Source: Lewinellaceae bacterium
GTDB lineage: Bacteria > Bacteroidota > Bacteroidia > Chitinophagales > Saprospiraceae
Assembly (NCBI GenBank): GCA_020636375.1
Contig: JACJXZ010000004.1
Location: 434,001-498,000 of the forward strand
Direction of reading: 5' to 3'
DNA length: 64,000 nt
How positions within the stretch are numbered: the first letter of the stretch is position 1; each line of letters begins with the position of its first letter. Shown piece after piece: positions 18,174 through 26,230 of the stretch. The position numbers and the translations under genes were made by a program. The notes beneath the pieces are model-generated. The model had not been told where the DNA came from. It did no database searches and saw only the letters and a program-made list of their open reading frames with translations.

Positions 18174-19094
18174 TTTCAAAGTCAAATCCCGGAAGATATC
18201 CTCGAGCCGGGTCTCGAAGGGGATCATCTCGTAGAGGATCCATTTCTGGCGGACGCAAAGCTCGAAGACGGCCTGGTTGGACAACTGTTCGGGCCGGCTT
18301 TGCAGCTCGAAGCGCTTTTCGTCCGCTTTGAGGATGTCCACCGAGGCGATGGTAGGCAGTTGCTGCAGCTTTTCGGCGATCTCATCGGTTGAGCCGCCCT
18401 CGATGCGCACCTGGAGGACCTGCTGGCCCTGGGCCTGCTTCCGGAGCGTATCCGCCGTGCCGTCGGCGACGATCCTGCCCTGGTTGATGATCAGGATGCG
18501 GTCGCAGGTGGCTTCCACCTCCGGCAGGATGTGGGTGCTGAGGATCACCGTTTTCTCCTTGCCCAGCTTGCGGATGAGTTCCCGGATTTCGACGATCTGG
18601 TTGGGATCCAGGCCGGTCGTCGGCTCGTCGAGGATGAGGATGTCCGGGTCGTGGATCATGGCCTGGGCCAGCCCCACCCGCTGCCGGTATCCTTTGGACA
18701 GCTCGCGGATGCGCTTGTGCTTTTCCACGTCCAGGCCGCATACCCGGACCATTTCCCGGATGCGGGCGGGCACCTCGGGCCGGGGCACGCTCTGCAGGGC
18801 GGCGCAAAACTCCAGGTAATCGATAACCGGCATATCGGTGTAGAGGGGATTGTGTTCGGGGAGGTAGCCAATGTGTTTCTTTGTCTCCCCGTCGCGTACG
18901 GACCTGCCGCCGATCAACACTTCTCCGCTGTCCATTTCGATATAGCTGGTGATCATCTTCATCGTCGTGGTCTTCCCGGCGCCGTTGGGGCCCAGGAAGC
19001 CCAGGATTTCACCCGTTTTGACTTCGAAGGAGATGTTGTCCACAGCCTTTTGGAATCCGTAACTTTTGCTCAGGTTGTCAATCTTGATATCCAT
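18171..19094 (-). CDS. gldA: GldA ABC transporter ATP-binding protein
   Basis: 307 residues. Walker A is GPNGAGKTT (~35-43), the signature is LSKGYRQRVGLAQAM (~134-148), Walker B is ILILDEPTTGLDPNQ, and the H-loop is STHILPEVEATC. The C-terminal ~80-residue extension is as in GldA. It energises the GldFG complex. First gene of the gldA-gldF-gldG-DUF4340 run; upstream is a palindromic element. Confidence 0.92.
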   Translation of the reverse strand: MDIKIDNLSKSYGFQKAVDNISFEVKTGEILGFLGPNGAGKTTTMKMITSYIEMDSGEVLIGGRSVRDGETKKHIGYLPEHNPLYTDMPVIDYLEFCAALQSVPRPEVPARIREMVRVCGLDVEKHKRIRELSKGYRQRVGLAQAMIHDPDILILDEPTTGLDPNQIVEIRELIRKLGKEKTVILSTHILPEVEATCDRILIINQGRIVADGTADTLRKQAQGQQVLQVRIEGGSTDEIAEKLQQLPTIASVDILKADEKRFELQSRPEQLSNQAVFELCVRQKWILYEMIPFETRLEDIFRDLTLK

Positions 19095-19128
19095 AGTCGG
19101 TTTAGGCTTTGGCTATTGCTGGCTGATC

Positions 19129-19292
19129 AGAGCTTGTTTGGAGGTGGTGCTTTGGTAGCGAAAAAGGCCGATTGTGGGTTCTCGCAAAGCTCATTTTTGG
19201 GTGCGTAGCAGCACTGCGGAGCCAAAAATAGCTGCAGTGAGGTTCCAAAAGCGGCCTTTTGCAGCCCAAAGGACTACCTCCAGACAAGCTCT
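19129..19292. mobile_element. 164-bp palindromic (MITE-like) element, family A copy 1
   Basis: The ends AGAGCTTGTTTGGAGG and CCTCCAGACAAGCTCT are inverted repeats. The entire left half aligns with the complement of the right half (AAAAGGCCG, GGTTCTC/GAGGTTCC, TTTTTGG blocks). A second, diverged copy is at 41008-41203 and a possible remnant at 4478. No ORF. The rest of the gap to 19422 is AT-rich and presumably holds the promoter of the next gene. Confidence 0.75.
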
Positions 19293-19422
19293 AAGGCCGC
19301 AAAATTAAAATTTTTTGCCTGAATTTTGAACAATAGCGTTTTTGTTTGCCTGGCAAATCCAGTAATTTTGCCCGGCCTAACTTCGGCTGACCGATTAGAT
19401 TTTTAAATAAAATACCTGACAA

Positions 19423-20037
19423 ATGATGAGGATCCCGTACCTGACAGTTTGTATCGCAACACTATTGACCGTATTGTCGTCCTGTGGCAACGCCGGCGGC
19501 GGCGGCGGCGCAGCGGCGGCGGAGCAATTCGACAGCTCCGGCTATGCTACCGAGGCAATTCCGGGCACGCCCTACCTGCGCGCCACCAAGCGCAATGTGG
19601 AAAACAACCTGCGGGAGGAAGGCCTGCTCCGCGATGGCGTCAAAGAAGGCACCTGGATAGTTTATCATTCCGGCGGCGAATTTCCCGAGAAGATCATCTC
19701 TTACGCCAGCGGCCTGTACAATGGCCCGTACATGGAATTTAATGAGCGGGGGCAGCTGTCGCTCCGGGCTTCCTATAAGAACAACGTCCTCGACGGCCCC
19801 TGGGGCAAATACCGCTTCGGCCGCCCCGAGGCGGAGGCTAACTACAAGAACGGGCAGTTCGACGGAACCTATAAGGAATACGACAGCCAGTCCGGCAAGA
19901 TCATTAAGGAGATCAATTATAAAGACGGAAAGCAGCACGGCAAACTCCGCTTTTACAACGACAAAGGAGAGGTGACGCTCGAATACGAGTACCGGGATGG
20001 AGAGAAAGTGAGCGGAGGCATCGTGGAGGGCGAGTGA
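19423..20037 (+). CDS. YwqK-like (MORN-variant) repeat lipoprotein
   Basis: 204 residues. The signal peptide ends in a lipobox (VLSSC, C21), followed by a glycine/alanine-rich linker. Residues ~60-195 contain repeats of the form DG-KEGTWI-YH-GG, NGPYMEFNERGQL, DGPWGKYRFG, DGTYKEYDSQSGK and HGKLRFYNDKGE. This MORN-like pattern is annotated as the 'YwqK family antitoxin' in many genomes. No toxin partner is beside it, and the lipoprotein signal argues against a cytoplasmic antitoxin. The function is unknown; a surface or periplasmic binding role is more likely. Confidence 0.75.
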   Translation: MMRIPYLTVCIATLLTVLSSCGNAGGGGGAAAAEQFDSSGYATEAIPGTPYLRATKRNVENNLREEGLLRDGVKEGTWIVYHSGGEFPEKIISYASGLYNGPYMEFNERGQLSLRASYKNNVLDGPWGKYRFGRPEAEANYKNGQFDGTYKEYDSQSGKIIKEINYKDGKQHGKLRFYNDKGEVTLEYEYRDGEKVSGGIVEGE

Positions 20038-20217
20038 ACGGAGAAAGCGTTCAAAGTGGAGATTAAACAACCCCAAGGGAAACCGTAGCACCCGTTTAGC
20101 GGCGTGAAGCGGTTTCCCCTGTATGTATGTTCGCAAGCGGAGGCGTGTTTATAATGTTTGCCGGCAGGCAACGCCCCCTTAAGCAGGTAAAACAACCCTG
20201 TTTCTGAAAGTGCGGCA

Positions 20218-20415
20218 TCAGCTTCTGCCCGCCCTTTTCCCCAGGCTGCCGCTTTTGTTTTGGATTACCTGGCGCGCTTCTTCCTCCAACTCCCGCATGA
20301 TGGCCATCCGTTCCTTGGGTACGCTTTTCTTATCCCCCAGCAGGGCTTCGAGGGGGAGCCGTTTGGCATTGTCCACCCAGAAGTGGAAGCCCAGAATTTC
20401 TCTTATTCCGCTCAT
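20218..20415 (-). CDS. Small hypothetical protein
   Basis: 65 residues from ATG 20415 (MSGIREILGFHFWVDNAK). The longer frame to 20469 adds a poorly supported hydrophobic extension. Composition is that of a small soluble helical protein: LPLEALLGDKKSVPKERMAIMRELEEEARQVIQ could be one long charged helix. No family recognised. It lies just downstream of the PAS-AraC regulator on the same strand and may be co-transcribed with it. Confidence 0.45.
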   Translation of the reverse strand: MSGIREILGFHFWVDNAKRLPLEALLGDKKSVPKERMAIMRELEEEARQVIQNKSGSLGKRAGRS

Positions 20416-20496
20416 GCTACGTTTTTTGTTTGTTTCCCTCAAGATGGCGCTAAAAAACAGGAATAACAATTATTCGGTCTTCCTTGCTGTCTGAAT

Positions 20497-21243
20497 TCAC
20501 GCATTCGGACACTCCTTCACCTTGATGAACTGTTTCGGGGTTTGCCCGGTAATTTCCTTGAAGACTTTGTAAAAGGTGGATTTATTTTTGAACCCGCATT
20601 GCAGGGCAATCCCGAACAAGGTCAGGTTCCGGAAATCGTCGTCCGTGATCTTGGCTTTTACCTCCTCGATCCGGTAGATATTGATAAAATGCTGAAAATT
20701 GCAGCCGGCATGGTGGTTGACCACCTGCGACAGGTACTTGGTGTTGGTGTGCAGCTTATCCGCCACGTCTTTCAGCGACAGGTCGGGGTCCAGATAGAGC
20801 TTTTCCTCTTCCAGCAGGGTTTTTACCCTGAAGTAAAGCTTTACCTCTTCAACCCCCTTCAGGCTGCTGGAGCTGTATTTTTCCTCCAGTTGGAGCAAGG
20901 GGATATGCCCGGTATCCTTGACCACATCGCCGTCTACTTCGAAAGCGATGAAGTTGCTCAGTTCCTGGTGGCGGTTGAAGACCGGATGGATCACCAGCTT
21001 GCACAGGTAGGGTTCTCCATTCTTGCGATAATTGGTGATCTCTTCCTTAAACGGAACCTTGTGTTCCAGGCTGCGCCGGATGCGGGCGATAGCCTCTCTC
21101 TCGGTTTTGGGGCCCTGCAGCAGGCTGGGCTTCCTGCCGATCACTTCCGTCAGGGTGTAACCGGTGATCTCGGTGAAATCTTCGTTGACCCACAAGATCT
21201 TTCGCTGGGCATCCGTGAGGATTACGGCAATGTTTGGCAACAT
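20497..21243 (-). CDS. PAS-domain / AraC-type HTH transcriptional regulator
   Basis: 248 residues. Residues ~3-105 form a PAS domain close to the LOV subtype (ILWVNEDFTEITGYTLTEVIGRK and LLQGPKTEREAIARIRRSLEHK). The flavin-binding cysteine position of LOV (GxNCRFLQ) reads GRKPSLLQ, P39 in place of Cys, so photochemical adduct formation is not expected. Residues ~140-245 are an AraC-family double HTH (DLSLKDVADKLHTNTKYLSQVVNHH ... GIALQCGFKNKSTFYKVFKEITGQTPKQF). It is probably a sensor-regulator with an unknown ligand. It is divergent from the helicase-like gene, whose expression it might control. Confidence 0.85.
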   Translation of the reverse strand: MLPNIAVILTDAQRKILWVNEDFTEITGYTLTEVIGRKPSLLQGPKTEREAIARIRRSLEHKVPFKEEITNYRKNGEPYLCKLVIHPVFNRHQELSNFIAFEVDGDVVKDTGHIPLLQLEEKYSSSSLKGVEEVKLYFRVKTLLEEEKLYLDPDLSLKDVADKLHTNTKYLSQVVNHHAGCNFQHFINIYRIEEVKAKITDDDFRNLTLFGIALQCGFKNKSTFYKVFKEITGQTPKQFIKVKECPNA

Positions 21244-21482
21244 AAATTCTTTTGAAAACGGTTTTGTTTAACGTTTTGCCGCATATCAGCGAAAAACATT
21301 AAACAAGTTTAAGTAATTGAGAATCATTAAGTAATGTACATACTATTGGACATTTTTTCAAAGGAAAAGTTGTTTTTGAAGGGTGTTTTTTTCTGTCCGC
21401 CCGCTATGGAGAGAAATTGTTTAATGCAGGGTGGCCCTCTGAAAACGACTTCACGGCCGCCTTTGAAGCGCAGCCGGGGCTT

Positions 21483-21510
21483 TTATGCACGGTAGAATTT
21501 GGTATATTTG
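21483..21510 (+). promoter_or_regulatory. Bacteroidota-type promoter upstream of the helicase-like gene
   Basis: TATATTTG at 21503-21510 fits the -7 consensus TAnnTTTG, with a T-rich TTTTATG stretch 16-20 bp upstream as a weak -33 box. It sits ~67 bp before the ATG at 21578. The rest of the 334-bp divergent spacer is AT-rich near 21250-21400 and likely holds the regulator's own promoter. Confidence 0.4.
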
Positions 21511-21577
21511 AGCGCCAGTGCGCCGGCCCCCTCCCGGGGGCGCGCCGGATATTAGGAAACCACTTTAACCGCGGCCG

Positions 21578-24500
21578 TTGATGAGTAGCCAACTCGAGGA
21601 AACCACTACCGAACTTTGGAAAGAAGAAGAATGGAGCATTTTCCGGAATGCGCTTCCGTTTAGCCCCCAGTGCATCGACCTGACCAGCCTGGACGATGGC
21701 TTCGCCTACTCGCTGATCGGGAACCTGCTCCAGGGGCGGGCTTTTGAAATGACGGCGGCGCCGCCCTTTCCCATAGCCCAGAAATTGCAGGCGCTTTATT
21801 TTGAAGCCCGCTCCTCCGAGCGGGTGCGGGGCAACCAGCCCTTTGGGCTGGGTTTCCCTTTGTTCCTCGCCAAAGACGAACGGGGGGAAACCATAGTGGC
21901 GCCCCTTTTTATCTGGAGCCTGGGCCTGGAGCCGGACCCCCGCCATATCGGGCGCTGGGCCATCACCCGGAAGGACTTCCAGCCGGTCGTGTTCAACCGC
22001 TTCCTGGCTCATTACTGGGACCGGGCTGCCGGCGTGGAGCTCTCCTCCCATTTCAGCCAGGCTCTTGCTGCCGGCGCCATCAATGCCGGTATGCTCTCCC
22101 GCCTCTGCAATGAGGCGAGCGAAAGGCTGTCTCTGGCTAATCCCAGCCAGAGCATTGCCATTTCCAACATCCCCGGGATCGAAGAACTGGGCGGGATGCT
22201 GGGGCAGCCCCAGATCCGCTGGGCCGGCGTACTGGGCTTATACCGGCCGCATCAACACCTGTTTGTCCCTTCTCCTGCCGAAGCGGCTGACGAAGAAGAA
22301 AGCCGCCCGGCCACTTCCCATTCCCTGGGCATGCTCCCCCTCGACCCCTTCCAGGCTGCCGCCCTGGAAGCTGTATTTAAAAAACAGACAACGCTGGTTA
22401 CAGGCTTGCCGGGCACCGGAAGAACCCACCTCGCCCTCCACCTGTTGTCAAACGCCCTGTCCAACGGCCAGCGCTGCCTGGTGGTTTCTCCCCGCCTTCC
22501 CGCCCTGCGCTCGATCCAGCAAAAGCTGGAACAAGCGGGCCTCGGCCGTTTGTCCTTCCTGCTGCGGGACGTCGCCCAGGACCTCCTCCTCTTTGCCGAC
22601 ATCATCCGGGCTTCCGCCGGCGCCAAAGAACCGGAGGTGAGCTATTCCCCGGATGAATACCGCCTGCTCGCCGCCAGGGCCGGGCGCCTCAAACGCAAGC
22701 TGGATGACAGTTATCTGTCGACACGGGCTTTCGTCTTTGGCACAAACAACTGGACGGAAACCGTCGGCTTATACCTCCGGAACATCCGCAAGGAAAGCAA
22801 AGAGCTGCTCGCCACCCAACTCAATGCCCAGGACTACCTCTTTTCCTATGATGAATACCAGCGCCTGAGCCAGGCGATCGACTCCTGCCAGGGGTTGCTG
22901 GGCCAGTCCGATGTTTTGCGCAGCCCGCTGAACAAACTCCACCAGGGCATCTTCCTGCGCATGGAGGAGGAAGAGGCCAGAGGGTTTATCGAAGAAAAAA
23001 CGGACACCCTGCTTTCCCGGTCTTTGAACCTGCGCCAGTGGTATATAAACCGCATGAATGCCTATTCCGAGTTGCTCTCTGCCCACTACGAACAGTATTA
23101 TCAGGACTTTGCCCGCCGGCTCGCTGCCCTTCGCGACAGCATCGCCGAATATTACGGCCGCTTCGGGGATTCGTTTGCCGCTTCGGGGATGGGAGGGCTG
23201 AAATTGAAAAGCTTGTTTTCCGCCAATGCCAAATCGATGCTCGAAGGCCGGCAGGCCGTTGCTGCCGGTTATGAAAAACTGCGGGCTGATTTCGAAGGCA
23301 ACGCCTATTTCGAGTATGCTTTCCTGCCGGCGGATGAGGGCAGGGATGTAGAGGCTGCCCGGGAATCGCTGCAGGGCTTTGAGCGGGCCCTGGCCCGGTG
23401 GCGGGCCGGCCTGCGCGAAGCGGTCCAGGAAGAAATCCAGCGGCTGAGCCATAAAACCGCCCACCCCCGGCTGGGCTTTAAGGAGGAGGTGCTGGAAATG
23501 GAACAGGCCCTGGAACGCCTGCTCGAACAGGTCAACGAAAGCGGCCTGTACCACCTCCCGGTCACCCATAAATCGCTGGTCATCCCCAAAAGGCAGCGCT
23601 TCCTGGATGAACTGATCGAACAGCTGGAGGTCACGCGCCATTCCCTGAAAGAGTTCGATACCTTCTTCCGCTGGCAGAGCAACTGGCTGCGGCTGGATGA
23701 AAAGGCGCGGCGGCTGGTGAAAGCCCTGATCAAAGGGCGGCCTCACGACTGGCAGGCCGCTTTCGAAACCTGGTTCCTGGACAACTGCCTGAGCCAGGCC
23801 TATCAGTCCGTTTTGCCTCCGGAGCCCGGCAGCCTGAAAGAACTGGCGCACACCCTGGAACAGTTCAGGCCGCTCCTGCTGCCGCACACCCTCTTGTCCT
23901 GGCATAAAAAGAAGGGAGACAGCCTCCGCCGGCTGCGGCGGGAAAACCGGCCGGCCTATCAGGCCATCGGAGGAAAGAAACCGGAAAAAGACCCCGCCGC
24001 CCTCCGCCAACACCTGCGCAGCAGCGTGGAAACGGTTTCCACCGTGATGCCTGCCCTGCTGGCCACCCCTCCGGTTGCCGCGGATTGCTTTGCCGGAACT
24101 GGCTTCCGCTTTGATTACGTGATCGTCGAAGACGCTTCTTTCCTCGACACCCGGGAAGTGCAGCTCCTCAAAGGGTTGGGGCGCCGGACGCTTTTTCTGG
24201 GCAACGCCCTGCCGGAAGGGCAACAACAACTGCCTCCTTCCTATGCCTTCCTGACAAAAACCGGCGCCCACCGGAGCCACCTTTACCAGAACCACCATTA
24301 TTTCCCGGGCAGCCTGGCACATTATCAGCCGGAAGGCGAAGGCCGGCCCGTACGGATCGAAGGCCCGCCAACTTTGTTTTTTGAACAGCTGGACGGGCGA
24401 TACGACGAAAAACTGGAAGCCAATGAAGAGGAGGCCCTGCATATCATCGGCTTGCTCAACCAGGTCGAAAAAACGCCGCACCGCACTTACCCTTCCGTTG

Positions 24501-25312
24501 GTATCGCCTGCCTGACCAAAGGGCAACGCGATATGATCGCTTCCTATCTGCTGCGAATAAAACAACGGCGTTCCCCCGGCGTTGAAGTCATCCAGCAACT
24601 GGAGCGCAATGGCCTTTCCGTGCTGCACCTCAGCGAATTGTCCGGCCAGCGGTTCGATTTCCTGATCATTTCGGGATGCTTCGGCCCAGTCGACCTGAAA
24701 GGCGCCATGACCGGCCATATCCAACGGCTCCGGGGGGATGGGGTAATGGAAAGCTTGCTGGGCTTGATGAGCACTGCCGAACGGCGGGTCCATATCGTCA
24801 ATTCTATCCCCTACGCCCTGCTGGAGCAGCTGTCCGCCGATCCGGAGCCCCGCGAGCGTTTTTTGATCGCCAGCTATTTTCGGTTAATTAAAGCGGCCAG
24901 CGACCAGGACCGGGAAACGGCAGCGGAAATCCTCGACAACCTGCCCGACTGGATCCGCTTCCGGTCGCCGTTCCGCGAGCCCTGGCCGTTTTTCGAAGAA
25001 GTCGCCCGGCGCCTGCAGCCCTACCTCGCCCCCGGCCGGGTGCAACTTGACGGCAGCCCCGCGCCGTTGAGGATAAATGCCGCCGCCCCCGGCCAGCTGC
25101 CCTTGTTTATTGCTCCGGACGGTTTTCTGTCCCAGGCGCCCGCAACCGACTACTACTGGGAATATGAACAGGCCGCCGCTCTTGAAGCGACGGGCTGCCG
25201 GCCCCTGCCTGCCTGGTCGGCCGACTGGTGGCGCAACCCGGCCCTGGAGGCCAAGAGAATGGCCAGCCAGATCATCCGCCAGGAACAACCTCCCGCAGAA
25301 GAAGAGGAATAA
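21578..25312 (+). CDS. Large SF1-helicase-like protein with altered catalytic motifs
   Basis: 1244 residues. The order is that of AAA_11/AAA_12 (Upf1/DNA2-like) SF1 helicases, but key positions differ. Walker A reads GLPGTGRT (276-283) with Arg in place of the catalytic Lys. Walker B reads FDYVIVEDAS (845-854), ED in place of DE. The usual GDpxQLPP motif reads LGNALPEGQQQLPP. The QGxExD motif reads SGQRFD (1022-1027), and motif VI reads STAERR (1065-1070). An N-terminal ~270-residue region and a long helical insertion (~380-800, charged, coiled-coil-like) are unfamiliar. It may have lost ATPase activity and act as a scaffold. The stop is 17 bp before a membrane protease gene on the same strand, so an operon is likely. 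Confidence 0.65.
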   Translation: MMSSQLEETTTELWKEEEWSIFRNALPFSPQCIDLTSLDDGFAYSLIGNLLQGRAFEMTAAPPFPIAQKLQALYFEARSSERVRGNQPFGLGFPLFLAKDERGETIVAPLFIWSLGLEPDPRHIGRWAITRKDFQPVVFNRFLAHYWDRAAGVELSSHFSQALAAGAINAGMLSRLCNEASERLSLANPSQSIAISNIPGIEELGGMLGQPQIRWAGVLGLYRPHQHLFVPSPAEAADEEESRPATSHSLGMLPLDPFQAAALEAVFKKQTTLVTGLPGTGRTHLALHLLSNALSNGQRCLVVSPRLPALRSIQQKLEQAGLGRLSFLLRDVAQDLLLFADIIRASAGAKEPEVSYSPDEYRLLAARAGRLKRKLDDSYLSTRAFVFGTNNWTETVGLYLRNIRKESKELLATQLNAQDYLFSYDEYQRLSQAIDSCQGLLGQSDVLRSPLNKLHQGIFLRMEEEEARGFIEEKTDTLLSRSLNLRQWYINRMNAYSELLSAHYEQYYQDFARRLAALRDSIAEYYGRFGDSFAASGMGGLKLKSLFSANAKSMLEGRQAVAAGYEKLRADFEGNAYFEYAFLPADEGRDVEAARESLQGFERALARWRAGLREAVQEEIQRLSHKTAHPRLGFKEEVLEMEQALERLLEQVNESGLYHLPVTHKSLVIPKRQRFLDELIEQLEVTRHSLKEFDTFFRWQSNWLRLDEKARRLVKALIKGRPHDWQAAFETWFLDNCLSQAYQSVLPPEPGSLKELAHTLEQFRPLLLPHTLLSWHKKKGDSLRRLRRENRPAYQAIGGKKPEKDPAALRQHLRSSVETVSTVMPALLATPPVAADCFAGTGFRFDYVIVEDASFLDTREVQLLKGLGRRTLFLGNALPEGQQQLPPSYAFLTKTGAHRSHLYQNHHYFPGSLAHYQPEGEGRPVRIEGPPTLFFEQLDGRYDEKLEANEEEALHIIGLLNQVEKTPHRTYPSVGIACLTKGQRDMIASYLLRIKQRRSPGVEVIQQLERNGLSVLHLSELSGQRFDFLIISGCFGPVDLKGAMTGHIQRLRGDGVMESLLGLMSTAERRVHIVNSIPYALLEQLSADPEPRERFLIASYFRLIKAASDQDRETAAEILDNLPDWIRFRSPFREPWPFFEEVARRLQPYLAPGRVQLDGSPAPLRINAAAPGQLPLFIAPDGFLSQAPATDYYWEYEQAAALEATGCRPLPAWSADWWRNPALEAKRMASQIIRQEQPPAEEEE

Positions 25313-25329
25313 GGGATCAATGCAATGAT

Positions 25330-25974
25330 ATGACGGTTGAAGAACTACAGCAACACCCTGGTTATGAACACTGGATGAGCCTATCTCATCACGAGATCCT
25401 TCCTTTCGTGCAGGACGAGTTTGGCCGCCAGGGAGGGCTGACCCGCTTTTATCTGTTGCTCAACCTCGCCCTCCTCCTCTTCATGGTCCTGTTCGGCGCC
25501 TGGCAGGTAAACCAGGGCATGGCCACCGCCGGCATGGTGATCCTCAACAGCATCCTGGGGTTGGCGCTTACCCTGAGCCTGCTCGTCCCCGTCCATGAAG
25601 CTATTCACGGCCTGGCTTACAAGCTGGTGGGAGCGCCGGCCGTACAGTACGGCAGCGACATCAGGAAATTTATCTTTTACGCCATGGCCGACCACTTTGT
25701 TATTGGCTTCTCTCGTTTTGTCGTCGTTGCCCTCGCCCCCTTTTTGGTGATCAACTTTTTAACAACGCTCGCCATTTTTTATGTTTCTCTTAACTATCAA
25801 TGGGTGCTTCTCGGCGTTCTATTGATGCATACCGGCGCCTGTGCCGGAGATTTCGCCATGCTGAGTTTCTTCCTCCGCCACCGCAGGGAGGGGATGCTCA
25901 CTTACGATGACGTGAGCCGCAAGGTTTCTCACTTTTACCGGAGAAACCCGGCCAGCCAAAGTGAGCAGGGCTGA
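25330..25974 (+). CDS. DUF3267-like membrane metalloprotease
   Basis: 214 residues from ATG 25330; the longer frame to 25228 overlaps the helicase-like gene and is rejected. After a polar N-terminus there are about four membrane segments (~42-62, ~68-90, ~125-150, ~158-180). The second ends in a zinc-protease motif, H89-E90-A-I-H93 (PVHEAIHGLAYK), and a third ligand candidate is in ADHFVIG. This matches the DUF3267 putative zincin/site-2-like protease family. Substrate unknown. It is tightly linked to the helicase-like gene. Confidence 0.72.
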   Translation: MTVEELQQHPGYEHWMSLSHHEILPFVQDEFGRQGGLTRFYLLLNLALLLFMVLFGAWQVNQGMATAGMVILNSILGLALTLSLLVPVHEAIHGLAYKLVGAPAVQYGSDIRKFIFYAMADHFVIGFSRFVVVALAPFLVINFLTTLAIFYVSLNYQWVLLGVLLMHTGACAGDFAMLSFFLRHRREGMLTYDDVSRKVSHFYRRNPASQSEQG

Positions 25975-26201
25975 ACAGAAAGGCATCCCGGCAGGCTCCT
26001 GGCGGCTCGATGAAAATATCTCGGTTTAATCGCTGATTAGCGGAACAAAATGAGAGCAGGGCCGGTAAAATAAATTAGAAGACAGTTGTTGGCTACTTGA
26101 TCACTGAAAACGCATTCCCGCAGCACAACGAAATTGACGGCAGCCGAGCCTTGCCCCGGGAGGGGGCCCTTCGAACACCCGCCACTGAACAAGTAGCCTT
26201 G

Positions 26202-26209
26202 TATATTTG
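26202..26209 (+). promoter_or_regulatory. TATATTTG -7 box before the GH3/serine hydrolase gene
   Basis: It matches TAnnTTTG and lies 22 bp before the ATG at 26231. No clear -33 TTTG is found at the usual distance. Confidence 0.35.
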
Positions 26210-26230
26210 AACATTTAAAACCGGGTTGCG

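Noticed and set aside
19423..20037. Antitoxin of a toxin-antitoxin pair
   Set aside because: The protein carries a lipoprotein signal and no toxin gene is adjacent. The YwqK label reflects repeat similarity only.
22769..24793. 674-codon minus-strand frame
   Set aside because: It is antisense to the helicase-like gene, whose sense protein has clear motifs. GC-rich coding DNA often keeps the opposite strand open.
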